The notes under the pieces: generated by a model
The model's input: only the letters and a program-made list of their open reading frames with translations
The model's database searches: none
What the model was told of the DNA's origin: nothing
Source of the DNA: Rhodocyclaceae bacterium
GTDB lineage: Bacteria; Pseudomonadota; Gammaproteobacteria; Burkholderiales; Rhodocyclaceae
Assembly: GCA_017444505.1 (NCBI GenBank)
Contig: JAFSWK010000110.1
Coordinates: forward strand, 1-5,954
Direction of reading: 5' to 3'
DNA: 5,954 nt
Program-made: the position numbers and the translations under genes
Shown here: positions 1 through 5,449 of the stretch, one piece after another
Layout of the letters: every line of letters begins with the position of its first letter
How positions within the stretch are numbered: the first letter of the stretch is position 1

Positions 1-431
1 GACAGTTGCGCGGGGTATTTGTCGGCATGTTCGCTCAGCCCCACAAGGTCGAGCAGTTCCAGCACGCGCGCGCGCCGCGCGCCAGCATCCGGAATCAGGC
101 CGGTGGCCTTCAGCGGCCAGGCGATGTTGTCGAACACCGTTTTGGCGGCCAGCAGGTTGAAGTGCTGGAAAATCATGCCGGTTTGCTGGCGCAGTTTGAG
201 CAGTCCGGCATGGGGCAGGGCGGTGATTTCCTGTCCGTCGATGCGAATCGAGCCGCTGGTGGGGCGTTCCAGCAGGTTCAACGTGCGCAGCAGCGTGCTT
301 TTCCCCGCGCCGGAGCGGCCAATGATGCCGAAAATGGTGCCCGCAGCGATGCGCAAGGAAACGTTGTCCAGCGCGGTGACGGTGCGCGCGCCACTGCGCC
401 AGACTTTGTTGAGATGGGAAATTTCAATCAC
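1..431 (-). CDS. metN: MetN, methionine ABC importer ATP-binding subunit (partial, N-terminal 143 residues)
   Basis: This is the ATPase of the MetNIQ methionine importer; it sits on the cytoplasmic face of the membrane and drives uptake of methionine with the permease MetI and binding protein MetQ. The visible part carries Walker A GRSGAGKS at residues 38-45, followed by the family-typical stretch NLLERPTSG (52-60), and the Q-loop segment GMIFQHFNLL (85-94, Gln89). These strings are characteristic of MetN rather than of ABC ATPases in general. The gene leaves the window just before the LSGGQ signature, so Walker B and the C-terminal regulatory domain cannot be seen. The start is GTG at 431-429: the frame is closed by the upstream gene's stop at 452-450, no ATG lies between, and GTG gives the usual MIE- beginning. 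No Shine-Dalgarno is evident. The 18-base gap suggests cotranscription with the DUF2863 gene. metI and metQ would be expected beyond the window. Confidence 0.93.
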   Translation of the reverse strand, partial: MIEISHLNKVWRSGARTVTALDNVSLRIAAGTIFGIIGRSGAGKSTLLRTLNLLERPTSGSIRIDGQEITALPHAGLLKLRQQTGMIFQHFNLLAAKTVFDNIAWPLKATGLIPDAGARRARVLELLDLVGLSEHADKYPAQL

Positions 432-449
432 GATGGCGGACGCTGCGCG

Positions 450-1649
450 TCAGTGCAGATGGCGGGAAGGCGGTTCGTTTTGCGGTTCGGGAATTTCGGC
501 GTGCGCCAGGTCGCCATCGGCGGTGGGAAACAGCGGCGCGGAACAATCGTCGCAGTATTCGGGCAACAGCGGATGGTCGAGCTGGACGATGTCGGCCACG
601 CCAGCGGCGCGCAGCACTTTTTCGATTTCTCCGGCACTGTCGGTGTGCTCGCTTTCATGCGGCAGCAACGGCCAGACGATGCCGAACAGGATGCTGTCGG
701 CATGGTTGCGCGCGGCAAAGCTGATGCGGTATTCCTGCAATTCGAATTCGTGGTCACGAAAGGGCGCGACCACGGCGCGCAGACCGGCGGCGGGCAAATC
801 CAGTTCCATGCACAGGAAAGTGGCCGCCGCGCGCAGCGAGTGCGAACGCGAAAGGTCGTCGGCGCGGGCGCAGGCGGCGTAATACGTCTCGGGCAACACA
901 AATTCCAGCGAGCAGCCGGGAAACAGCGGTGCGATGCAGGCGCCGCCTTGCTCTGCCCAGCGGGCGGCGGCTTTTTCGCGGCTCATGCGCTCGTCTTCCT
1001 GCCAGATGAACAGCGGCGCGTCGCGCTGGATGGCTACCGCAGCGAAGGCGTAGCGGATGTCGGAGAGGAAACGCTCGGTCGGTGACAACAGGGCGGGGTC
1101 GATGAGCATGTCCTGCTTGCCTTCCAGCAGATGCGCGCCCAGCGCGCCAGCCAGCGCGGCGGTGGGGACATAACTTTGCGGGAGCTGATCCGGGCTGAAA
1201 AAGTAGTTGGCAAACGTTACCCGCGCCTCGCTGGCCAGCACATGCGCACACAGGTGCGCGCGCAGCGCGGCGAGCGTGGATGCCGGAATGACGGGCGTGG
1301 GAATGTCGTAGCGCGACCAGACCAGCACCGGAATGGCCATCAGCACAATCTGCTTGTCGCCCGCATCAACCAGGCTGGTTTGTTCGATGCGGTCTTCAAT
1401 GGTGCGCAACAGCGCATCATAGGCGGCGGGGCGGGTGTCGGCGAGTTGGTCGAGCGCGGCGCTGAAGGCGTCGTCATTGTGTTCGGCGAGCAGTTTGTCG
1501 ATGACCTCGCCCAGGCGGCGATCCCAGAATTGTTCTTCCGTGCGGCTGCCTGCCTCGGCCAGGGCTGCGGCCAGATGACAAAGACGGGCGGCGGCGGCGC
1601 GGGCAGTGCTGCGGCGACGGGTGGGCGGGCGTTTGGAAGAGGTGGCCAT
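450..1649 (-). CDS. DUF2863 family protein, unknown function
   Basis: This 399-residue protein matches my memory of the DUF2863 family of Burkholderiales, whose function is not known. Shared features are the N-terminal block AEAGSRTEEQFWDRRLGEV (31-49), then IPVLVWSRYDIP (106-117), PLFPGCSLEFVLPETYYAAC (241-260), VVAPFRDHEFELQEYRI (293-309) and a C-terminal segment with CDDC (Cys366, Cys369) followed by APLFP and HAEIPE (383-388). The single CxxC could be half of a metal site or redox-active, but this is a guess. The first 20 or so residues are rich in Arg and Ala. No signal peptide or membrane segment is apparent, so it is probably cytoplasmic. I start it at ATG 1649-1647; a TTG at 1676 would add nine residues (ending ..NFAAL) that look like leader translated by chance. 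It lies between ppsR (71-base gap) and metN (18-base gap), all on one strand. Confidence 0.87.
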   Translation of the reverse strand: MATSSKRPPTRRRSTARAAAARLCHLAAALAEAGSRTEEQFWDRRLGEVIDKLLAEHNDDAFSAALDQLADTRPAAYDALLRTIEDRIEQTSLVDAGDKQIVLMAIPVLVWSRYDIPTPVIPASTLAALRAHLCAHVLASEARVTFANYFFSPDQLPQSYVPTAALAGALGAHLLEGKQDMLIDPALLSPTERFLSDIRYAFAAVAIQRDAPLFIWQEDERMSREKAAARWAEQGGACIAPLFPGCSLEFVLPETYYAACARADDLSRSHSLRAAATFLCMELDLPAAGLRAVVAPFRDHEFELQEYRISFAARNHADSILFGIVWPLLPHESEHTDSAGEIEKVLRAAGVADIVQLDHPLLPEYCDDCSAPLFPTADGDLAHAEIPEPQNEPPSRHLH

Positions 1650-1685
1650 GAGTGCTGCGAAGTTCGGGTTGTGCAAAGGGGCTGA

Positions 1686-1694
1686 ATTTTACCA
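1686..1694 (-). promoter_or_regulatory. Candidate extended -10 promoter for the DUF2863-metN pair
   Basis: On the minus strand the sequence reads TGGTAAAAT, a TGn extension plus a hexamer that matches TATAAT in five of six positions. It lies about 37 bases before the ATG at 1649, inside the 71-base gap after ppsR, and stands out as AT-rich in GC-rich surroundings. There is no good -35 element; the best at an acceptable spacing is TCGCCG. An extended -10 can work without a strong -35. Similarity by chance remains possible. Confidence 0.35.
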
Positions 1695-1720
1695 GCCGGG
1701 ACACGGGCGCGGCGAGCACT

Positions 1721-2563
1721 TCAAGGCGCGAGGTAGAGCGCGTAACGGCGCAGATGCTGCATGATGTGGGCGGAAATTTCTTCGATGGACGTGTGGGTGG
1801 AGTCCAGATGCGGGACGTTTTCCCGGTCCATCAGTTTGCGTGCGGCGTCGATTTCATGACGGCAGTTTTCCAGCGAGGCGTAGTGGCTGCCCGGCAGACG
1901 TTCCTGACGGATTTGCGCCAGACGCTCGGGGGAGATGGTCAGCCCGAAGAGCTTTCTGCGGTGCTGATGCAATTCGCCGGGCAGACGCTTGCGCTCAAAA
2001 TCTTCCGGAATCAGCGGATAGTTGGCCGCCTTCAGGCCAAACTGGATGGCCAGATACAGACTGGTGGGCGTTTTGCCCGAACGCGATACGCCGACCAGCA
2101 CAATATCGGCTTCGTTCAGGTCCGGCCCGTTGGAAAGACCATCATCGTGGGCGAGCGTGTAGTTGATGGCTTCCATGCGCGCCTTGTACGAGCGGCTGGA
2201 GGCAATGTCGTGAAAACGCCCGGCCTCGTGACTGGGGGCGACGCCCAGCTCGGTTTCCAGCGGCCCGATGAATTGCTCGAAGAGGTCGATGAACAGCGCG
2301 TCTTCGCCGTGCAGACGCGCCACCGTTTGCGGGTCGACCAGGGTGCTGAAAACAATCGGGCGCACCCCGTCGCGCCCGCGCGCTTCGCGGATGGCGCGCG
2401 CGCATTCTTCGGCCTTGTCCTGCGAGTCAATGAAGGGCACCCACGCCTGACGCAGCTTGCCGGCTTCGGGAAACTGCGCCAGCAGGCTGTGGCCGAGCGT
2501 CTCGGCAGTGATGCCGGTGCCGTCGGAGATGAAAAACACGGTGCGTTGGGCGGCGCTGTTCAT
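1721..2563 (-). CDS. ppsR: PpsR, PEP synthase regulatory kinase/pyrophosphorylase (DUF299)
   Basis: PpsR is a bifunctional cytoplasmic enzyme that switches phosphoenolpyruvate synthase (PpsA): it inactivates PpsA by ADP-dependent phosphorylation of a threonine and reactivates it by phosphate-dependent removal of that group. The 280-residue length is close to the 277 of the E. coli protein. Family marks are FISDGTGITAETLGHSLLAQFP (10-31), GVRPIVFSTL (66-75), INYTLAHDDG (133-142), the P-loop GVSRSGKTPTSLYLA (158-172, Lys164), KLFGLTISPERLAQIR (204-219) and the closing region with NST-like DSTHTSIEEI (254-263). All expected motifs are present, so the protein looks intact. The ATG at 2563 follows the rng stop by 3 bases, with no Shine-Dalgarno, which suggests translational coupling to rng. 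The usual partner gene ppsA is not in the window. Other DUF299 members act on pyruvate, phosphate dikinase, but the similarity to E. coli PpsR favours PpsA. Confidence 0.95.
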   Translation of the reverse strand: MNSAAQRTVFFISDGTGITAETLGHSLLAQFPEAGKLRQAWVPFIDSQDKAEECARAIREARGRDGVRPIVFSTLVDPQTVARLHGEDALFIDLFEQFIGPLETELGVAPSHEAGRFHDIASSRSYKARMEAINYTLAHDDGLSNGPDLNEADIVLVGVSRSGKTPTSLYLAIQFGLKAANYPLIPEDFERKRLPGELHQHRRKLFGLTISPERLAQIRQERLPGSHYASLENCRHEIDAARKLMDRENVPHLDSTHTSIEEISAHIMQHLRRYALYLAP

Positions 2564-2566
2564 GGC

Positions 2567-4021
2567 TCAGAGCAGGACGATGTCGAACTGTTCCTGGCTG
2601 TAGCTGGTTTCGGGGTGCAGCGAGATGGTGCGGTCGGTGATTTCAGAAATTTGCGCCAGCGATTGCGCTTCTTCGTCGTGAAAAAGGTCAATGACGGTGG
2701 GATTGGCCAGCACGCGCAGTTCGCGGGCGTTGAACTGGCGCGCTTCGCGCAGCAGCTCGCGCATGATTTCGTAGGCGACCGTGTGCGCCGTCTTGACCTG
2801 CCCGCGCCCTTCGCAGGTGGGGCAGATTTCGCACAGCAGATGGGCGAGCGAATCGCGGGTGCGCTTGCGCGTCATTTCCACCAGCCCCAGCGCGGTGAAA
2901 CCATTGAGGCTCATCTTGGTGCGGTCGCTGGCCAGCGCCTTGCGGAATTCTTCCAGCACCATGTCGCGGTGCTCGGGCGTGTCCATGTCGATGAAGTCAA
3001 TCAGGATGATGCCGCCGAGATTGCGCAGGCGAAGCTGGCGGGCGATTGCCTGCGCCGCTTCCAGATTGGTCTTGAAAATGGTGTCGTCAAAATTGCGCGC
3101 GCCAACAAAGCCGCCCGTGTTGACGTCGACGGTGGTCATCGCTTCGGTCTGGTCAATGATGAGGTAGCCGCCCGATTTGAGTTCCACGCGCCGGGCCAGC
3201 GCACGGGCAATTTCGTCTTCAATGCCGTAGAGGTCAAAAATGGGACGCGCGCCGTTATAGGGGGCGAGCTTGGGCAACAGGTGCGGGCTGTATTCGCGGG
3301 CGAAGTTGTGCAAGGCCAGGTGCGTGTCGGGCGCGTCAATGAGCACGCGGTCGGTGTCGTTCTGCACCAGGTCGCGCAGCACGCGCCGGGGCAGGTCCAG
3401 GTCTTCATAGAGCAGCGCAGGGGCGGTGCAGTTGCGGGCTGCTGATTCAATCTGCTGCCAGCGTTTGCGCAAATAGGCGATGTCGGCGGCGAGCGCTTCG
3501 TCGTCGGCATCTTCGGCCATGGTGCGCACAATGAAGCCGCCGCGTTCGCCTTCGGGCAGCAGGCGTTCGAGGCGTTCGCGCAGATGCTCGCGCGCCGGGC
3601 TGTCTTCAATGCGCTGGGAAATGCCGATGTGGCAATCCTGCGGCAGATAGACCAGCATCCGCCCGGCCAGCGAAATTTGCGTGGAAAGCCGCGCGCCCTT
3701 GCTGCCGATGGAATCCTTGAGCACCTGCACGGTGAGCGTCTGGTTCTCGCGCAGGATGTTTTCGATGGGCTGCTGCACCGCGCCCTGTTCGCGGTCGCAC
3801 CAGATGTTGGCAACGTGCAAAAAGGCGGTGCGCTCCAGACCGATGTCGATAAAGGCCGACTGCATTCCGGGCAGCACACGCACCACGCGCCCAAGATAGA
3901 TGTTGCCCACCGTGCCACGGCTGGCCGTGCGCTCGACGTGCAATTCCTGCACGGTGCCGTTTTCGAGCAGCGCCACACGGGTTTCCTGCGGGGTGCTGTT
4001 AATCAGAAATTCTGTGCTCAT
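2567..4021 (-). CDS. rng: Ribonuclease G
   Basis: RNase G is a single-strand-specific endoribonuclease of the RNase E/G family that acts in 16S rRNA 5'-end maturation and mRNA decay. At 484 residues it is near the 489 of E. coli RNase G and lacks the long C-terminal scaffold of RNase E. Domains in order: S1 RNA-binding domain at about 36-120 (GTVGNIYLGRVVRVLPGM at 36-53); 5'-sensor/RNase H-like middle; DNase I-like catalytic domain with predicted Mg-binding aspartates Asp299 (TTVDVNTGGF) and Asp342 (ILIDFIDM); and the Zn-link CPTC at 400-403. The end QEQFDIVLL is typical. I start at ATG 4021 because MSTEFLINSTPQETRVAL is the usual beginning; the TTG at 4102 would push coding through an intrinsic terminator. 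No Shine-Dalgarno is visible, and a small hairpin sits just ahead of the start. maf lies upstream, as in E. coli (yhdE-rng), and ppsR follows after 3 bases. Confidence 0.96.
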   Translation of the reverse strand: MSTEFLINSTPQETRVALLENGTVQELHVERTASRGTVGNIYLGRVVRVLPGMQSAFIDIGLERTAFLHVANIWCDREQGAVQQPIENILRENQTLTVQVLKDSIGSKGARLSTQISLAGRMLVYLPQDCHIGISQRIEDSPAREHLRERLERLLPEGERGGFIVRTMAEDADDEALAADIAYLRKRWQQIESAARNCTAPALLYEDLDLPRRVLRDLVQNDTDRVLIDAPDTHLALHNFAREYSPHLLPKLAPYNGARPIFDLYGIEDEIARALARRVELKSGGYLIIDQTEAMTTVDVNTGGFVGARNFDDTIFKTNLEAAQAIARQLRLRNLGGIILIDFIDMDTPEHRDMVLEEFRKALASDRTKMSLNGFTALGLVEMTRKRTRDSLAHLLCEICPTCEGRGQVKTAHTVAYEIMRELLREARQFNARELRVLANPTVIDLFHDEEAQSLAQISEITDRTISLHPETSYSQEQFDIVLL

Positions 4022-4027
4022 GCGAAA

Positions 4028-4044
4028 GGGCGAAAGATGCGCCC
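4028..4044 (-). promoter_or_regulatory. Start-proximal hairpin in the rng leader
   Basis: On the minus strand, GGGCG and CGCCC form a 5-bp stem around a 7-base loop (CATCTTT). The stem ends 6 bases before the rng ATG, where a ribosome would have to bind, and there is no Shine-Dalgarno in this leader. It could limit initiation or serve as a cleavage or binding site, but a 5-bp GC stem can also arise by chance in DNA of this composition. Confidence 0.3.
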
Positions 4045-4065
4045 GCAGCGCGTGGGGCGCGGACG

Positions 4066-4091
4066 AAAAAACAAAACCGCGCAAAGCGCGG
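4066..4091 (-). terminator. Intrinsic terminator between maf and rng
   Basis: On the minus strand a perfect 6-bp stem, CCGCGC-TTT-GCGCGG, is followed directly by TTTTGTTTTTT. All six pairs are G-C and ten of the eleven bases after the stem are T, which is the form of a Rho-independent terminator. It begins 11 bases past the maf stop and ends 44 bases before the rng start. It would end maf transcripts, or attenuate transcription into rng-ppsR. It also argues against an upstream start for rng. Confidence 0.75.
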
Positions 4092-4102
4092 CGCGGCGAC
4101 AA

Positions 4103-4729
4103 TCAGTGGCGGGCGGTGTCGAGCACGTCGTGCCCGAATTCGGCCAGCAGTTCGCAGGTTTCAAACAGCGGCAGACCCATGATGCCGCTGAAACTGCCTT
4201 CAATATGGCGTACAAACGAGGCGGCAAAGCCTTGTACGGCATAGGCACCGGCCTTGTCGTAAGATTCGCCGCGCTCAATGTACTGGCGGATGTGCTCGCG
4301 CGAGAGCGGGGCGAGCGTGACCTGATTGCATTGCACGATGCTGCGCGTCTTGCGCCCATTGCTGGCGGCAATGGCGGTATAGACCTGATGCGTGTTGCCG
4401 CACAGGGCGGTGAGCATCCGGATGGCGTCGGCTTCGTCCTTGGGCTTGCCAAAGATTTCACCTTCCATGAGCACGATGGTGTCGGCGGCCAGCACGGTTT
4501 GCAGGGGCATGTCGCGCCAGGCCAGACGACGCACACCGGCTTCGGCCTTGCTCAGCGCGATGCGCTCGACATAGTGCAGGGCGTCTTCATCGTCATACGG
4601 GGTTTCATCGGTATCGAAATCGGCGCGGTCGCCGGTGCGAAAGGCGAGGATGCTGAACTGCAATCCCAACTGGCTGAGCAGCTCGTGGCGGCGCGGGCTG
4701 GTGGAAGCAAGGCAGAGACGGGCAAGCAT
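4103..4729 (-). CDS. maf: Maf family nucleotide pyrophosphatase, YhdE type (dTTP/UTP)
   Basis: Maf proteins hydrolyse nucleoside triphosphates to monophosphates and pyrophosphate; the YhdE subfamily prefers dTTP, UTP and some modified pyrimidine nucleotides, and Maf overproduction inhibits septation in B. subtilis. In this 208-residue protein the entrance motif is STSPRR (9-14), with Lys61 in ALSKAEAG, the predicted catalytic Asp83 in AADTIV, GKP (94-96), QVYTAIA (115-121), DKAGAYAVQG (158-167) and GSFSGIMGLPL (178-188). SPRR and the GSFSGIMGLPL form fit YhdE rather than the YceF (m7GTP) branch. About a dozen extra residues (near 36-55, acidic: DFDTDETPYDDEDA) place the catalytic Asp later than in B. 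subtilis Maf (Asp70). Extra length here occurs in some betaproteobacterial members. The ATG at 4729 gives the standard short N-terminus MLARLCLAS. It precedes rng, an order shared with E. coli, and is followed by an intrinsic terminator. Confidence 0.93.
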   Translation of the reverse strand: MLARLCLASTSPRRHELLSQLGLQFSILAFRTGDRADFDTDETPYDDEDALHYVERIALSKAEAGVRRLAWRDMPLQTVLAADTIVLMEGEIFGKPKDEADAIRMLTALCGNTHQVYTAIAASNGRKTRSIVQCNQVTLAPLSREHIRQYIERGESYDKAGAYAVQGFAASFVRHIEGSFSGIMGLPLFETCELLAEFGHDVLDTARH

Positions 4730-4777
4730 GAGGAATGGGTTTCCGGTCGATGAAACAAAGATGCGCGAAGTGCAGCT

Positions 4778-4783
4778 ATTTTA
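4778..4783 (-). promoter_or_regulatory. Candidate -10 element for maf
   Basis: The minus strand reads TAAAAT, five of six matches to TATAAT, in an AT-rich patch about 49 bases before the maf ATG, giving a predicted leader of roughly 40 bases. I see no convincing -35 at 16-18 bases; TGGCAA lies at 19. The location, between the possible ssb terminator and maf, is the most likely place for a maf promoter, but the call rests on one hexamer. Confidence 0.32.
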
Positions 4784-4828
4784 TGCTGTTTGTTTCCGCG
4801 TTTTGCCAGACAGTTGAAATGCGTGCGG

Positions 4829-4868
4829 AAAAATGCCGGTCTTTTTGTACATTGTCAAACCGACCGGC
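4829..4868 (-). terminator. Possible terminator downstream of ssb
   Basis: On the minus strand GCCGGTC (4868-4862) and GACCGGC (4841-4835) form a perfect 7-bp inverted repeat, followed by ATTTTT. The form is that of an intrinsic terminator and the place, 27 bases after the ssb stop, is right. Weak points are the 20-base loop and the short T-run of five. It could instead be part of a larger structure with the flanking repeats at 4821-4827 and 4878-4884. Confidence 0.45.
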
Positions 4869-4873
4869 GCGGG

Positions 4874-4889
4874 AAAGCGCACGCGCTTT
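4874..4889 (-). repeat. Short palindrome just after the ssb stop
   Basis: AAAGCG-CGTG-CGCTTT on the minus strand forms a 6-bp stem with a 4-base loop, starting 5 bases after the ssb stop codon. It has no T-run after it (CCCGCG follows), so alone it is not an intrinsic terminator. It may protect the 3' end of the ssb message, and it competes for bases with the longer-range pairing 4821-4827/4878-4884. Confidence 0.35.
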
Positions 4890-4894
4890 TGTAC

Positions 4895-5389
4895 TCAGAA
4901 GGGTACGTCGTCCTCAAAGTTGTCAAAACCATCCGAGGCGGGCTGCGGCGGGACATTTTGTTGCGGCGCCGAATCCGGACGGGCGGCGGGGGCACTTGGC
5001 GCGGCGTATTGCGCGCTGCTGTCGTACTGGCCGCCTTGTGCGCGCGCGCCGTCGCCTTTGGACCCCAGCATCTGCATTTCGTTGACGTGAATTTCGGTGG
5101 TGTAGCGGTCCTGGCCGTTTTTGTCCTGCCATTTGCGCGTGCGCAAACTGCCTTCCACATACACCGGCGAGCCTTTGCGCAAGTACTGCGCGGCAATTTC
5201 CGCCAGCCGGTTGTGGAAAACGAGGTTGTGCCACTCGGTGGCCTCGCGTTGTTCGCCGGTTTGGCGGTCTTTCCAGCGGTCGGTGGTGGCGATGCTGACG
5301 TTGGTCACCGTGCCGCCGTTGGGGAAGGTGCGCGATTCGGGGTCGCGCCCCAGATTGCCGATGAGCAGGACTTTGTTCAGTGAGGCCAT
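4895..5389 (-). CDS. ssb: Single-stranded DNA-binding protein SSB
   Basis: SSB coats single-stranded DNA during replication, recombination and repair and recruits partner proteins through its C-terminal tip; the bacterial form acts as a homotetramer. The 164-residue protein has the OB-fold at about 1-110, opening with MASLNKVLLIGNLGRDPE, and keeps the DNA-stacking aromatics equivalent to E. coli Trp40, Trp54, Phe60 and Trp88 (here Trp39, Trp53, near Phe58, and Trp87). Residues from about 112 to 152 form a disordered Gly/Gln/Pro/Ala-rich linker, and the end DNFEDDVPF is the conserved acidic interaction tip. Length is close to the 178 of E. coli SSB, with a shorter linker. The ATG at 5389 has a GGAG Shine-Dalgarno 9 bases upstream, the clearest in this window. 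The MFS gene ends 60 bases upstream on the same strand. I see no LexA-type operator ahead of it. Confidence 0.97.
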   Translation of the reverse strand: MASLNKVLLIGNLGRDPESRTFPNGGTVTNVSIATTDRWKDRQTGEQREATEWHNLVFHNRLAEIAAQYLRKGSPVYVEGSLRTRKWQDKNGQDRYTTEIHVNEMQMLGSKGDGARAQGGQYDSSAQYAAPSAPAARPDSAPQQNVPPQPASDGFDNFEDDVPF

Positions 5390-5398
5390 GAGGAATGT

Positions 5399-5402
5399 CT
5401 CC
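5399..5402 (-). promoter_or_regulatory. Shine-Dalgarno of ssb
   Basis: GGAG on the minus strand (within CGGAGAC) lies 9 bases before the ssb ATG. It is the only clear Shine-Dalgarno among the six complete or 5'-complete genes here, in keeping with the high expression expected of ssb, and it fixes the start at 5389. Confidence 0.7.
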
Positions 5403-5449
5403 GTAATGGTGGTCTACAAATAACAAGCAAGGGGCGAAGTGTACGGGAT

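Noticed and set aside
6..1085. A 359-codon plus-strand open frame opposite metN and DUF2863
   Set aside because: A GC-driven shadow: it spans two real genes and their junction and has a Gly/Ala/Arg/Gln-rich product without recognisable motifs.
1650..1676. A TTG start for the DUF2863 gene at 1676
   Set aside because: An ATG nine codons later gives an ordinary start; the extra residues overlap the likely leader just after the candidate -10 element.
1652..3445. A 597-codon open frame on the plus strand, antisense to ppsR and most of rng
   Set aside because: Its codons lie exactly opposite those of both ppsR and rng, so it is open simply because TTA, CTA and TCA codons are rare in GC-rich genes. 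Its product is low-complexity and resembles no family I know, while the minus-strand proteins match well-known families over their full length.
4022..4102. An N-terminal extension of RNase G from TTG 4102
   Set aside because: The extra 27 residues would be encoded by the terminator stem and T-tract, and the family begins near MSTEFLIN at 4021.
3584..4753. A 389-codon plus-strand open frame opposite rng and maf
   Set aside because: It crosses the rng start, the terminator and all of maf; the product has no family features and the opposite strand is fully explained.
4830..4858. A perfect TTGACA (4858-4853, minus strand) as the -35 of a maf promoter
   Set aside because: At 17 bases the partner is CATTTT, only three of six matches, and the hexamer lies within the loop of the possible terminator. 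It could still matter but I do not call it.
4790..5383. A 197-codon plus-strand open frame opposite ssb
   Set aside because: ssb on the other strand is certain, and this product shows no motif or plausible start signal.
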